Shown here piece after piece: positions 31,920-42,799 of a stretch of DNA of 64,000 nucleotides. The stretch comes from Bremia lactucae (Eukaryota; Oomycota; Peronosporomycetes; Peronosporales; Peronosporaceae). The stretch covers positions 2,501,673 through 2,565,672 of the forward strand of contig NC_090614.1 of the NCBI RefSeq assembly GCF_004359215.1, given 5' to 3'. Below the pieces are notes generated by a model. That model was not told where the DNA came from. It did not search any database and saw nothing but the letters and a program-made list of their open reading frames with translations. A program made the position numbers and the translations under genes. The first letter of the stretch is position 1, and each line of letters starts with the position of its first letter.

Positions 31920-32710
31920 GAAGAAAGCTTCATTGGTAAATTACTTAGTGCTGGACCGGCTAAGAGCAACTTGATATCTTCGGCGCCGCCGTCGCGGAAA
32001 AGTACGTAATCAATTGCAAACTAGCATCTTAAGAACTAATAACAACCTGAAATAGTGTGGCCCACAAGGGAATAGCAACCATTTCAGTCGACGAAGTAAT
32101 ATATACCGGCAACTCGTCCATCGCGGTTGAAATTACTGGTTACCGCCACGATGTCGAAGCAGGCACATTCATTCATACGATTAGTGCAACTATGACTTGT
32201 GTGGCCCTGGATGAGGACAAGCGTCCGAGTCCAGGACTTCCGAAACTCTTGGATCCACTAAATTTTCACTACGTAAAAAATCACCAGGCAATCGCAGCTC
32301 AGCGCAAGGAACTTGCTGCTCAGTGGCGCGCTGTGCAAGAACAAGTAAATCAAATGCCACATGTGTCCATCGATATGATCCAATCATTGGACTATGGTCG
32401 ATCACTCGAAGTCCTGATTTCCGAAAGAATTATTGAAGTGCAAAATTTGTTTTTGCCGAAACACTTAAATCAGAACAATACCATTTTTGGAGGCAAGGTT
32501 CTGACGTGAATGGATAAAGTGGCTCTACCAAGAATCAGAAAATGGTGACAATCTCCATGAATCGCATCTTTACGTACCGCACTAAACAAATCCTCCATTG
32601 ACTGTAGGTGGATAAATCGGATCAAGAAAGCATGCACACGCTTCTTAAGGCGCAACATCGCTGGTTGTTTGATGACCAAGAACGAAAGTTGTTGATTATG
32701 GAGCCGCTCT
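31920..32710 (+). pseudogene. ACOT9-like double-hotdog acyl-CoA thioesterase, decayed
   Basis: The plus strand carries family sequence ATISVDEVIYTGNSSI (end of hotdog 1, about 32080), a linker with KNHQAIAAQRKELAAQW, and LFLPKHLNQNNTIFGGKVLT (start of hotdog 2, about 32450-32507). A 54-bp intron with GT-AG ends (32002-32055) still separates FGAAVAE from VAHKG in frame. A TGA sits where Trp is usual (VLT*MDKVAL, 32507). After MDKVAL the frame shifts and MVTISMNRIF appears in another frame near 32540. The first hotdog is also broken upstream. Intact relatives hydrolyse acyl-CoA in mitochondria. It has an intron, so it is not a retrocopy. Confidence 0.8.
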
Positions 32711-33202
32711 CGCTCTCCACGCCTAATGGAACAGCAAGTTGTGATTGATCATCTCGTTACGTTTTTGAGTATAAATTGCTGGCTGGACGATTTTAGCACG
32801 AGGCTGACGTGTTTTTTTCTTACTATTTTGGTTCTTTAAAAAGTGGTGCAATAATGGGAACCTACTTAACTCATTTGGTCACTTTTTCAGCAATTTCTGC
32901 ATTTCTTGTTTTGCAAAATATTGACCTTAAAATGTATCAACATATTTCATGACTGTCCGTGAGATCGTGTTAGAGTTAATTCTGCTTCATTTTGATTATA
33001 ATGTTAGCGACCTTAACTACGTTTGTAGGACTTTGCGCTTAAGCCTACTGCAGCAACTTTTGAGCCAAAATTCTAGCAAAGGACTCAGAACGCTAGAATC
33101 CATGCTACAAGTTGCTGCAGTAGGCTCTATCGCAAAGGACGGCAACCTACAAGCGAACTTAAGTTGATGAAGATTTTCATAGTTTAAAACATCGTGTTTG
33201 AT
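32711..33202. other. Intergenic with a strong hairpin
   Basis: No gene. The main structure is the inverted repeat at 33043-33125, listed separately, which lies 78 bp beyond the FKBP stop codon. Confidence 0.45.
33043..33125. repeat. Imperfect inverted repeat, arms of about 34 bp
   Basis: The arm at 33043-33077 (GCCTACTGCAGCAACTTTTG and on to TTCTAGC) pairs with 33092-33125 (GCTAGAATC and on to GTTGCTGCAGTAGGC). There are a few mismatches in the middle and a 14-nt loop. It lies in the 3' flank of the FKBP gene and could act as a transcript-end structure or be a small MITE. Confidence 0.85.
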
Positions 33203-34159
33203 TCAATTTTTCCTACCGACAATGTCTAAAAGCTCCACCTCAAAGACCAAATCGGCATTTGGAGGGATCACCGTCCCTGCGCCCGTCTTGCCGTACCCCT
33301 TCTCGGCGGGTATGTTTAATGTCGCAATCATTCCTTTACTCATGCGCATAACCCCTTCATCCCACCCACAAATCACCTGCCCCACGCCAATTTGAAATCG
33401 AAAAGGTTCGCCCCGGTTACGCGACGAGTCAAATTCGTGGTTATCCTTCGCAAGCTTGCCACTATAGTGGACCACCACCGTATCCCCACGTCGTGGAAAC
33501 GTAACCGTATCCCCCTCGTGCACCACATGAGGCAACACGAGACGCTCGCTCTCGTGTAGCTCTGAATAAAGCTCATGGTCCACGAGCTCCAGCGTGGCCT
33601 GCAGCGAATGGCCTGCGTAGGGATGGGCGAGATCAATTTCAATGGTTTCGTCTGAGAGCAGAACGATTCGCGCCCGCTCGCCACCAGCAAGCTCCAAGGT
33701 CTGCCCAATTGCCAGCTTCTGGCGCTCCTTTTCGGGTAAATGGAGCTCCTGGAGTGGAACGGTCAAGAGCTGCTTTTTAGCGCCAAAGGCCTCGGCTGGA
33801 CCAAGCGCTATGGTCTTAAATTCGCCTTTTTTCATGCCTTGGACGGCTTTTTCCACCCCAGGAAGGACTTGGTTGCTACCTACGATAAATTTGAGCGGCG
33901 CAGTGTCACGTGTGGAAGGAAGTAACGTGCCGCTCGAGAGTTTTCCATCCATGTGCAGACGCACGCGGTCACCAAGACTTACGACGGGGCAAGTGGCTTG
34001 TTGGCTGAAGAAGACTGTATGGGTACATGGGGTACGCAACGAGAAGGGATTTGATAAAAGCATTTGAGGCCAAGTATGGAGTACGCAGAGGTGGTTCTCC
34101 TTCATGGGGCGGACCTTGTGACGGACGGCGCGGAAGCCGCGCGTCGAGGTGAGCAGCAT
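33203..34159 (-). CDS. Two-domain FKBP prolyl isomerase, SlyD-like plus FKBP12-like
   Basis: 318 residues from the ATG at 34159; an in-frame ATG at 34291 would add 44 residues. The chosen start opens with MLLTSTRGFRAVRHKVRP, basic and without acids, which looks like a mitochondrial presequence. Domain 1 (about 62-194) is SlyD-like: LGDRVRLHMDGKL, then LPGVEKAVQGMKKGE, an insert-in-flap region and DLAHPYAGHSL. Domain 2 (about 206-314) is FKBP12-like and keeps the ligand pocket: Tyr of VVHYSG, FDSS, Arg and Phe of NRGEPFRF, VI and Trp of QVICGWDEG, Tyr of KGYG, Ile of TVIPP and Phe of LVFEVELLDI. Both would catalyse cis-trans prolyl isomerisation; SlyD types also chaperone. No introns. Confidence 0.9.
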   Translation of the reverse strand: MLLTSTRGFRAVRHKVRPMKENHLCVLHTWPQMLLSNPFSLRTPCTHTVFFSQQATCPVVSLGDRVRLHMDGKLSSGTLLPSTRDTAPLKFIVGSNQVLPGVEKAVQGMKKGEFKTIALGPAEAFGAKKQLLTVPLQELHLPEKERQKLAIGQTLELAGGERARIVLLSDETIEIDLAHPYAGHSLQATLELVDHELYSELHESERLVLPHVVHEGDTVTFPRRGDTVVVHYSGKLAKDNHEFDSSRNRGEPFRFQIGVGQVICGWDEGVMRMSKGMIATLNIPAEKGYGKTGAGTVIPPNADLVFEVELLDIVGRKN

Positions 34160-34639
34160 AATTGTCAGATTCAGAGGAGACTTCTTCACATTAAAGATTA
34201 AAAAACGATTTTTTAACTTGGTGAAATCCCATTTTAAACTTTGCAAAACAACGTGTAAAATTGAACGATTTAAAAACTTTTTTTCGAACACCCTCCCACA
34301 CTAAGAATCCAATTTAGCAAAACGGAAAATGAAAGTTGTTAATAGGAACCGATTTAGCCGCACACTTTCATTATTTGCCTTGATGAGGGTAGTGTAATGG
34401 GTAGCAACTTATTGGTAATTGGACTTCATCCTGAGAAGCCTTTACGCAGGCTTATCGAGCTTCAATAATTTGAAAGACCTGCATAACGACTTCTCAATAT
34501 GTGCGTAATTTCTTCGTTGGATACTACGATGGTTATACAACAAAGAAATTACGCAAAAAAGCCGACAAATAGAGGAACTGTAGGCGGGCACGTCGTAATG
34601 CGGCCACGCTCTACTTAGGCACACACCCTAGCACAGCGA
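34160..34639. other. Upstream region of the FKBP gene with a dispersed hairpin repeat
   Basis: 34491-34570 matches 11331-11410 (TTCTCAATAT, then a hairpin GCGTAATTTCTTCGTTG against CAACAAAGAAATTACGC, then GCCGACAAA). Both copies lie within a few hundred bp upstream of a minus-strand gene. No other gene seen. Confidence 0.5.
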
Positions 34640-35115
34640 GGAAGCGGTTAAACCTACTTCTCTTGCGTGCAGTGAGGTAGTTGTGGTGGGCGCGTTAGCG
34701 ACCTCACCCAACACACTAAGAACTCTGGTTAAGTGTCGTCACGGGAGCGGTAATCCGTCTCCTCGTGCGCACTTACCAAGTAGGAAGTAGTTTTCAGACT
34801 GATTTAAATTTGATCGAATTAAATACAAATACCTATTTTTACCAATTAAAATGTTATCTCTATAAATATCATTTAATATGTATTGCGAGCGTATCTTTAT
34901 AGAAACCTCGCGTAACGGATGACGCTGGGCGTCATCCCTCCTAATGTGAATGCACCCATGTGCATCACATCCACAAGGGTTGGTCACAAATGTGCACCAC
35001 ACCCGAGTGTTGGGTCTGATTACTATTATTTAGTAATTGACCATCCCCTTAAGTACACCAAATGTACTTAACGGGGACTGTGTAACATTAGGGCAACTAT
35101 AGCCCGTTACACCAT
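34640..35115 (-). repeat. LTR C (Copia-type), inverted
   Basis: On the minus strand it starts near 35087 as TGTTACACAGTCCCCGTTAAG. It contains GGATGTGATGCACATGGGTG and GAGGGATGACGCCCAGCGTC, which match the fragments at 553-580 and 24715-24920. The 3' limit near 34640 is a guess. Confidence 0.6.
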
Positions 35116-35387
35116 CTTCTCTTTAAGAACGAATTTACATTTTTAAATTACGCTAGCGCACGTGTTTCCATACCCGGCGCCCAAGATGCCACCTGACAAA
35201 AATGTTATCGAAATACGCCTGTGCATAACCTCGATGAAAGCGAAACCGTTGCGTCACTAGACAATTAAATGTTGCCGGGGCGTTGGAAAGCCCTTGTGGC
35301 ATAACCAGTCACTCCCATAACATGCCGCTTGGAATGCTAACCGCTGTAAGTGGGATATCACTAACTCGCATGAGCAATTGGTAGTAA

Positions 35388-38259
35388 CTATCGACTAAGT
35401 CCAATGCACTGTACATTGTACATCCCACCATATTGTTCTAGAGAACATCCTTTCTGGGAATGGGGTTTGTGCTGGTAAAGTGGCAGCATTAAGCTTATTA
35501 TAAGCATGTACAATGCGCCATTTACCATTTGGCTTTTGACACAAAATGTCGGTGTCAAATGAGGAGGTTTGCTCTCTCGTGCCATTCTAGCCTCGTGCTT
35601 AGCACGGAAGAAATCGTCAATGACGTTACACTGCTCCTTTGGTAAAGACCATTGTCTTCTGACACAGTATTTGGTTCCCGGAACCAAGTCAATTTCATGA
35701 CGAACACCTCTATCCGGAGGTAAAACAGATGGTGGGTTATTGCAGACCACATCTTGAGATTCATTAATTAAGGAACAAAAAGGGATCCGTAGGATCTTTA
35801 AGGATCGATTACCCATTTCGAGCACTAAGTGCAGCTTTTGTGTCATCCAGGGCAGCTTCGTCGAGAAGTGACGATGAATTTAACTCAATCGTTGTTGGAA
35901 TGAACACCACTCAGATAAGTCGCCAGCCTTTGAAGCTCGGCCGCACTCATCAATACACACTTCGTCTAGCTCTAAAAGAGCATGTAACGAAGGGTTGCCG
36001 CAAGTCTAACTTCCCCCTTATTGTTACTGGTTACACCATTTGCAAGCGTATGAAATTGCTTACTCTTATCACTTTGTGAGGGTATACACGCACGTGTCGA
36101 TCCTGTCTTGGAGTGGAGACAATACGCCTCTTAGAGGCCGGGACATTCACGTCCCCGAATATTCAAGCCTGTATTGGTTCTATACAAGACATGGTGTCTA
36201 ATTTGACATCCGACAAGGAGTTAGGTAACTCAACCTCCTTATCCAGCGAACGTTTACGTGTCGCTTTACGTGCATTCGAAAGGTTTGACCCAAAATGCCC
36301 TGGCTAACCGCCAATAGTGTCACTATTGACACTCAGTATGGTGCCACCTTGGCCAACCACACTCAGGAGACTCAGACGTGCCACTCCACGTATCTCAGGG
36401 ATATTGCAACCTTGAGGTCCTGACGAACAGCCAACAGTGTCACTACTGACACTCACGGTATGATGCCACCTCGGCCGACCATACTCGGTGGACTTAGACG
36501 TGCCACTCCACGCATCTCAGGGATATTGCACCCTTGATGATTCGATCTTAGGCCAACAATATTTTTAGCATTCAGTATATCGTTATTACAAGAGTGTCAC
36601 TCGACGGAGTACGTGCCGTTCCACTTGCTTTTGCTGAGTCGGGCTCAGGATTAATGTTTTTAATATTAGTTTTTTTAACTTAGACATGCAATGTCTAAAA
36701 CACTGACAGACTCATTCAATGATCCGCGCCAATAGCGCTTTTGTTGCCTAGCAAAGGTAGGTTCATGACTTTCCATAACTTGCTACGAACCTCCAATCGA
36801 TCCATGGCTCTTATGTTCTAACCAGGCCATTCCAAAGATAAGATCATATCTCGAATCCAAATCACGGACGAGACAGCGTTCCATACTAACAAAGTCCAGA
36901 AACTTTATACCTAAATTCAAAGGAACTTTGGGAACAGTGACACGAGTCCCAGTCGCTAAGAGAACAGTGATTGTATCACCTTCATGCGCTCTAAGCGCCT
37001 CAAAGCATTGTTGTCTTCCTTCGAGGGAAAGGCGTCGACATAATTGTTAGACACTCCTGAGTCAATTAAAATTGACCACGGCTTATCAAAGCCCTTTACA
37101 GTCGCTTGAGCGACTAGCAAGCCAGGCTTGTACTCTCGCCCCGTGCCATTAAGTACCGAGCTAATTGGGGCTAGGTCCTATTAGTTCTCACCTCCTAGAA
37201 GTTCAACAGAGCCTAGGTCTTATACCCAGTAGGGCACCCCGCACCTATTGGGTGTGGACGTTTTCCCGCACCGTACCAGATCTCTGGTATAGGTCGGAGT
37301 TGGAGCTATTTTGAGCTTTACGCGAATTTCGTAGGGGGCAGGCCGGACGTAAATTTATCGTGCTTTCGCACATAACATCTACGGATGGTCTTATGCTGTT
37401 CTACAGCCTTAAGAGCCTCTTCTTTTTCCTCAACGAGGCTTAAATCCATGGGTTCGTCTAACAGAGCGGAACTCATGTGCTCGAAGAGCTTATTCGGTAG
37501 ACAGGCGTGCTAACGCGAGCAGACTTAAAGTCGAACTCGGCGCATAGCGCTATGACAACTGTCTCTTCGAAAGTAGCAGGATGAAATCAAAATTATTCCG
37601 TCCGGGCAACGCCCTCATTGAGACCCCCCATAAAGACTGTTACTACAATTGCTTCTTGCACCGTGTCTTGATGCATATATGCAATCAGAATTCTTAACTC
37701 CTGGACAAAGTCCCCTAAGGTCCGTTCAACCTGTCGAGTCGCTAGGAGCCATGCTCGTATGCGAAAAACCTGATCAGGCGGTGCAAACATGCTGTTGATT
37801 TGCTGTTTCAGCGAATTCCACGAGGTAATATCGTCGTTTATGGACGTGCTACACGATAGTGCCCAATCCATGGCCCTACCTCCAAGTTTGGAAATAGCCA
37901 TAGCCACCTTTTGCCGTTTTGTTAAGAAGAAGGCGGAACCAATGGACATTTCCATGTGTTTAATCCAAAAAAATAGATTTTTACCTCTTTTCCCTCAAAT
38001 GTCTTTACATTCACAGTTTGTGGGCGAGCCCTCGGCTCTGAATCAGTACAGAGATATACCGGGTTGGCATAGATGCCGCTAAGTGGTCTTGTACCTGACC
38101 GACCAGTGAGGCTTCGTATCCCATGAAGGCTTCAAGCCTTCCATGCAGGACCTCTGGTCCCTGGGAGATAGTAAATTCCACGTGTTGAAGCCCAAATAAG
38201 GTTTTGAGCTTGTCATAAGCGGCGCGTTGCTCTTCTGAAAGTTCTGGTGACACTTCCAT
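35388..38259 (-). pseudogene. Gypsy family D gag-pol, truncated and decayed
   Basis: Gag opens on the minus strand at 38259 (MEVSPELSEEQRAAYDKL), 60 bp inside LTR D. A gag core follows in the frame of 37955-37593 (WALSCSTSINDDITSWNSLKQ type sequence, DFVQELRILIAYM). A protease-like segment lies near 37090-36830. The RT start is clear at 35846-35500: PPDRGVRHEIDLVPGTKYCV, WSLPKEQ, PTFCVKSQ. The rest of RT, RNase H and integrase are absent. Many stops and frameshifts. A tandem repeat of about 120 bp lies inside (36303-36655). Confidence 0.8.
36303..36655. repeat. About 120-bp tandem repeat inside family D
   Basis: Unit 1 from 36309 (CCAATAGTGTCACTATTGAC) and unit 2 from 36428 (CCAACAGTGTCACTACTGAC) are about 85 percent alike by eye over their length, both ending GGGATATTGCA plus CCTTGA. 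A worn third unit starts near 36552. Each unit holds a small palindrome AGTGTCA...TGACACT. Confidence 0.8.
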
Positions 38260-38319
38260 TTTCGTGAGGGTTTAGTCTTGTAAAGACTCAGGCGTACATT
38301 GACTACGAGTGCCCCCAGG

Positions 38320-38806
38320 TGTAGCGGAGCTACCTTGCTTCTAAAGTCAGAGGAAGACTTTAGACTCGGAGACTCACTTGGTTCTATTGAACTAGTAAGT
38401 TTAACAGCTCAGGGAGTCTTTCAAGCTATTAAAGCTTAAGAAATCCTAGTTCAAGGGATTTAGGGGTTCGTAGAACCAAATGGCAACTAGTACCCAAGAG
38501 GTTATACCGTAGAAATGCTTCCATCTCTTACAGATCAATGCGCAAGCCTTAGAAAAGCACTTAACGCTTTAAGTTAAAATGGGGAACTGCACTTTATTAG
38601 ATTATTTAAGCCTTAAGAACTTATCCTAGCTAATTTAAAAAATAGATTTTGGCCGCCAGATATATATGTGGTGGCGACCACATTTGTTACCCATAATAAA
38701 TGAGATTTAAGTAGCTAACTATTTTAAAAATTCGATAAAAGGGTATTTTACCATAAAGTAAATGTACCACAACAACGGCTATCCAACCGATGTGTGCCCC
38801 ATTACA
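38320..38806 (-). repeat. LTR of Gypsy family D (5' LTR)
   Basis: A 487-bp unit bounded by TGTAGCGGAGCTACC and GCCCCATTACA, with TG...CA ends. Gag of family D starts 61 bp to its left on the minus strand, so this is the 5' LTR of that element. Its right end abuts an LTR B fragment, so it was probably inserted into LTR B. Confidence 0.82.
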
Positions 38807-38870
38807 TACACTGTAATCAGTGTAAGGTTAAGTAGGACTTTTCAGCTCTAGTGAAAGATGCCCGTTAAAC
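38807..38870 (+). repeat. LTR B 3' end fragment
   Basis: TACACTGTAATCAGTGTAAGG through GATGCCCGTTAAAC equals the last 65 bp of LTR B (compare 13981-14045). It is followed by CTGGTAGCAC (primer-binding site) and gag B. Confidence 0.8.
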
Positions 38871-38920
38871 CTGGTAGCACATTATAGTCCGTGCAACGGC
38901 CCACGCACGTTCCATCCAAC

Positions 38921-40091
38921 ATGAACACGTTGTATGAAAAAGATGGGAGCTTTCAAGTCTCTCCAGAAGGTTATCACGCAACGCCTGAGAAATTTACTCA
39001 TTTGCGTGACCTACAATGGAGAGCGATCGACCGAATGGGTTCGGTCGTAGACTGGCCAGTCGTTGGCGCTAAGCTGTTCACTCTGGACACAGATGAACAG
39101 CATGCGGCCATGGCCGAGTTCATTCAAAACGAATCGACGGGGCCCAAGAGATACTAGCTTTGCTTCACCAGCAATGCTCTCAACGCGCGGTTGTGTTTAG
39201 AATACAGGGTGCTCAACAATTGGAACTGTTGAGACAGCAGCATTTACATGCTGCTAATCGTCCGACAATTCCGCGTCGACCCGAAAACTGATCGAAATCA
39301 TTAAGTTAAAGGCAGTCGAATGCGACTTCCTTTTAAGATGATTCGTCGAATTCGATGACGCCATTGAAGCTTGCTGTATCAGTGATGATGCGACAAAAAT
39401 GAAATTTGGCATGTCCGCTTAGCCGGACGTGCCGAAAATCTTGGGCCTTGAGGCTCAAGCCTTACGACTCATTAGGTTCTGGGACGTTTGATGTTTTTAA
39501 GACCCGACTCAGGCAAACATTTGACCGTCACGTGCCGAATTCAGAGTTCGAGCCGAGATCCTGGATTTGAAGCAGGGCAAGCGTGACCTTCGTGCTCATG
39601 CCCAACATACACATTACCTGGTCAACTGTATCCTGAGTCATTTAATTGATGAATTACACAAAATTACTGTGTTTATTAAGGGTCTTGTAGACGGCCCTGT
39701 CATGACCCACCTGCTCCGGCTTGAATTATAGTCGTTCGACGAAGCGATCTCTATAACGGAATCAGAGGACTCCAGTCTTAGACAGGGTTTTGTTCACTCT
39801 AATGCTTATCGTCTACTGAGACGACAAGATAACGGAGGTCCAGAACCCATGGATCTCGCGTCTGTAGAGAGCGAGAAACCTCGATCATCTAGTAACAAAC
39901 GATTTCAAAAACCTAATCGTTCTCAAAGATGGACCACTACGCCTGTGATTGTAGTGCCCCACGTCCAGCGCAACCAAAGTCTGAGTGAAACGATCGACCT
40001 CCCGCTAGGAAAAGTGGAGGACGAGAATTCGACGCTGTTACGAAATCGCAACGGCGAGGCGGAGCATAAGAAAAACGGCCAGGGTCAGTAG
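38921..40091 (+). pseudogene. Gypsy family B gag (left copy)
   Basis: Starts MNTLYEKDGSFQ at 38921 and stops at 39155. Homology continues through several frames: LRQTFDRH-type block near 39510, QGKRDLRAHAQHTHYLV near 39570-39620, then MDLASVESEKPRSSSNKR at 39849. The zinc knuckle near 39930 is broken by a frameshift; only HYACDC followed by SAPRP remains in an offset frame. This is the outer end of the left arm of the inverted pair. Confidence 0.85.
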
Positions 40092-40210
40092 GTGCGGAGC
40101 GCGCATCTGATCCAGCAACGTCAAAAGAGTTTGCAGGTCTTCGGCGAAAGTTGCTCCTCACATACAAACACTGTGTGTAACTGCCCCAGGATGAGATTAA
40201 CCCCATAACC

Positions 40211-42790
40211 TTGAAAACTATTGTGGCATATAAATTGTCACTAAAGTCCCTAGTAGATTGTGGGGCGTCGAACAGTTTTATTCGACGCCAATCGCTAAAT
40301 GATCGCAGGCTCAAGTTTGTAGAGCGCGATATTCCTCTAACGAGGATGACGGTCCGCCTAGCATCAGGTGCATCCGTAACAAAAAAGAACGTGTAGTTTT
40401 TATCGAATACACGTTTAGGTCGGTAAAATGCTTTCATCGTACTTGGTTTGGATGACAAATTTGATGTCATCCTTGGATTTGCCATGGCTCAGAAAGAAAG
40501 AGCCATGCATGAATTGGCAGCATGAGCCCGTGACGGTGCCTGTCTCTTGTTTAATAGATGGCCAACTGATGAACGTCTTGGAGCGTTTCAATGCGTGTGG
40601 ATGCCCTATGAGTGAGTGCAAATGGCCTCTCTCTTAGTTCAGTCGTTAGGACGACTGAACTAGACCTCAGTGTGAATACCTATCACACTGTGGAGTTAGA
40701 TTCTGATGGCTGCGCACAAGCACAGGCAGCATCGAAGCTCGACCACTCGATTAAGTGAGTGGTACGAAACAAGAATTCAAGCTTCAAAAGCAGCATCCAA
40801 GAAAGTCTTAAACGCCTGTCTAAAAGAGACAGTGCGAAAGTCCTAGATTGACTGGAGAGTCGATCGTAGAGGATCTTGCTGTGGTAGCGCAACCACAGCT
40901 TGAGGTATTTGAGGAGAATACCCCCCAAATCAAATTAGAGCGAATAAGTCCCCAAGAATCTGCGGGAATAAGTCCCCAGAAACCTGTGGTCAAAGGTTCC
41001 AAGGTACCTTTATAATCAAAATTCCAAAGAAGAAACAGAGATTAGATGTCTTAGTAAACAACGGATCAAGTGTAGGCGTTTATACACTTGATCTGATAGC
41101 GCCTCCGAAGTTAACTTCGGAAATAACTCGATTACCAACGCTAGATCGGAAACGATTCCTGCGTGATCTGCGTAGTGGCAAAGTCAAGCTTATCTGCGTA
41201 TTTGTCACAGATGACAACTACGTGACCAATATTCGGTCGGCAATAGTATTTCCTGCGAACGAGCGGTTTTTTTAGCAGCTCATCGATGGACGAACGTGTT
41301 TTGGATGCGAAGAGTCGGATGGTACATTTTACGTCCCAATACTGGGAGTCTTATAAATTCTTTTTATAAGGTTATAATCGAATTCAAGGATGTCTTTCCT
41401 GAATCTGCACCGTAGTTGCCTAAGGATAAAGGTACTCGACACGAAATCAGCCCGATTCCAGGTTTGAAATGCTGTGTCATGAAGCAGTGGCCACTGCCGC
41501 GTGAACAAGTATTAGCGATCGACAAATTCTTTGCTGATCGCTTAGCAGTAAGCCATTGGAAGAATTCGACCTCCCCACATAGCTCATCGACCTTCTGCGT
41601 GCGGAAAGAGGAGGGTCGATGAGCTATGTGGGGAGGTCGAATTCTGAGTGCGAAAAGAGGAGGGTGGTAAATTGTGCATGCGCTCATTCTGAGTGCGAAA
41701 AGAGGAGGGTGGTGAACTGTGCATGCGCTCAATAAATTGGACGCTGCGACGATACCGGCTCAGACGACGTACCACGAAGAGACGTAATCATTAATGTTAT
41801 GTCAAAGAGTACCAACTTTTCGTCAATGAATCTGATGGACGGATTCAGATCCTTATGCGTGAACAGGATATCCTGTTCACAACAATAATCACCCAAGCGA
41901 AATGCTGTGGGAGTGGCTAGTGGGTAAAGTAATGCTCCTGCAACATTCAACCGATGTGTCACCATCTGTTGAGATCCGTGCGGGATTTCGCACCGAGTTA
42001 TTTTGATGACGTCTTCGTTCATGCAGAGCCATGAACGGATAGTCGAACGTTGAAGTACATCGTACTCACGTCCGAAAGGTTCTTTTACTTATGCATATGT
42101 TGTACGAAAATCTTAAGAAGTGTATATTCTCTGCAAGCAAAAAACACTTCTTAGGTGCATCGTAAGTAAACACAGTGTACGCTCGCATCCGTAAAGATCA
42201 AGGCGATCACCGACCGGCCTGTGCCAGTCGATGTAAAGAGACTTCGAAAGTTTTTCGGCTAACCTGCTCAAGTATACACGCAATTATACCGAAATGACAG
42301 TACATATTTCTTCATTGTTGAAGAAAAATGTAAAGTGCTCATGGAACGTTAATTGTCAGCGTTCCTTTGATGGTATCAAACAGACCTTTATGCAATCGCC
42401 AATCCTAGTGATTGTCGACCAAGATAGACCATTTCATGTGGTATGTGACGCCAGTGATTTTGCATTCGGCTGTGCGTTAGTGCAATATGACACAGACGGC
42501 GCAGAGCGCGCCGTTGGCTTCAATCGCGTCTGCTTTTACCAGCCATACGCAATTATCCAGTGTGAGACAAGGAATTATTTGCCATTAAATATACACTGGC
42601 TAAGCTTAAGGTATATCTCTTGGTAGATAGACCGCTCATTGTATATACGAACCATTGCGTCTTCACGCACGGCCGACAACAGTCCACACTTCTCGCAAAG
42701 AATTGCGAGATGGTTGTCTTCCTTCGCGAAGTATACCTTCTCCATGGAGTATAAATCAGGACGACTTAACGTCGTCGCTGATGCCATTTT
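40211..42790 (+). pseudogene. Gypsy family B protease, RT and RNase H (left copy)
   Basis: The protease motif VDCGASNSFIRR is at about 40256 and LGFAMA-like sequence replaces the usual LGLPWL. The linker contains DSDGCAQAQAASKLDHS. RT starts at 41416 (PKDKGTRHEISPIPGLK, WPLPREQ, TFCVRKEEGR) and is interrupted at 41622 by a hairpin and tandem duplication. RT resumes near 41790 (MSKSTNFSSMNLMDG) with YFDDVFVHAE at about 42000. The RNase H region 42294-42626 reads MTVHISSLLKKNVKCSWN, VVCDASDFAFGCALVQY, and then stops. Near-identical to the right copy. Confidence 0.88.
41562..41740. repeat. 31-bp perfect hairpin plus 46-bp tandem duplication
   Basis: Arms 41562-41592 and 41614-41644 are perfect reverse complements (GAATTCGACCTCCCCACATA start; 21-nt loop). 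Immediately right, a unit of about 46 bp (ATTCTGAGTGCGAAAAGAGG and on to CATGCGCTCA) is present twice. The same arrangement, with a few mismatches, is at 49370-49537 in the right copy. Confidence 0.92.
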
Positions 42791-42799
42791 GCGCCGGTC

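Noticed and set aside
40683..41002. Minus-strand frames in the left family B copy (and their plus-strand twins at 50094-50413)
   Set aside because: They recur in both arms only because the arms are near identical; the other strand carries the protease-RT linker of pol.
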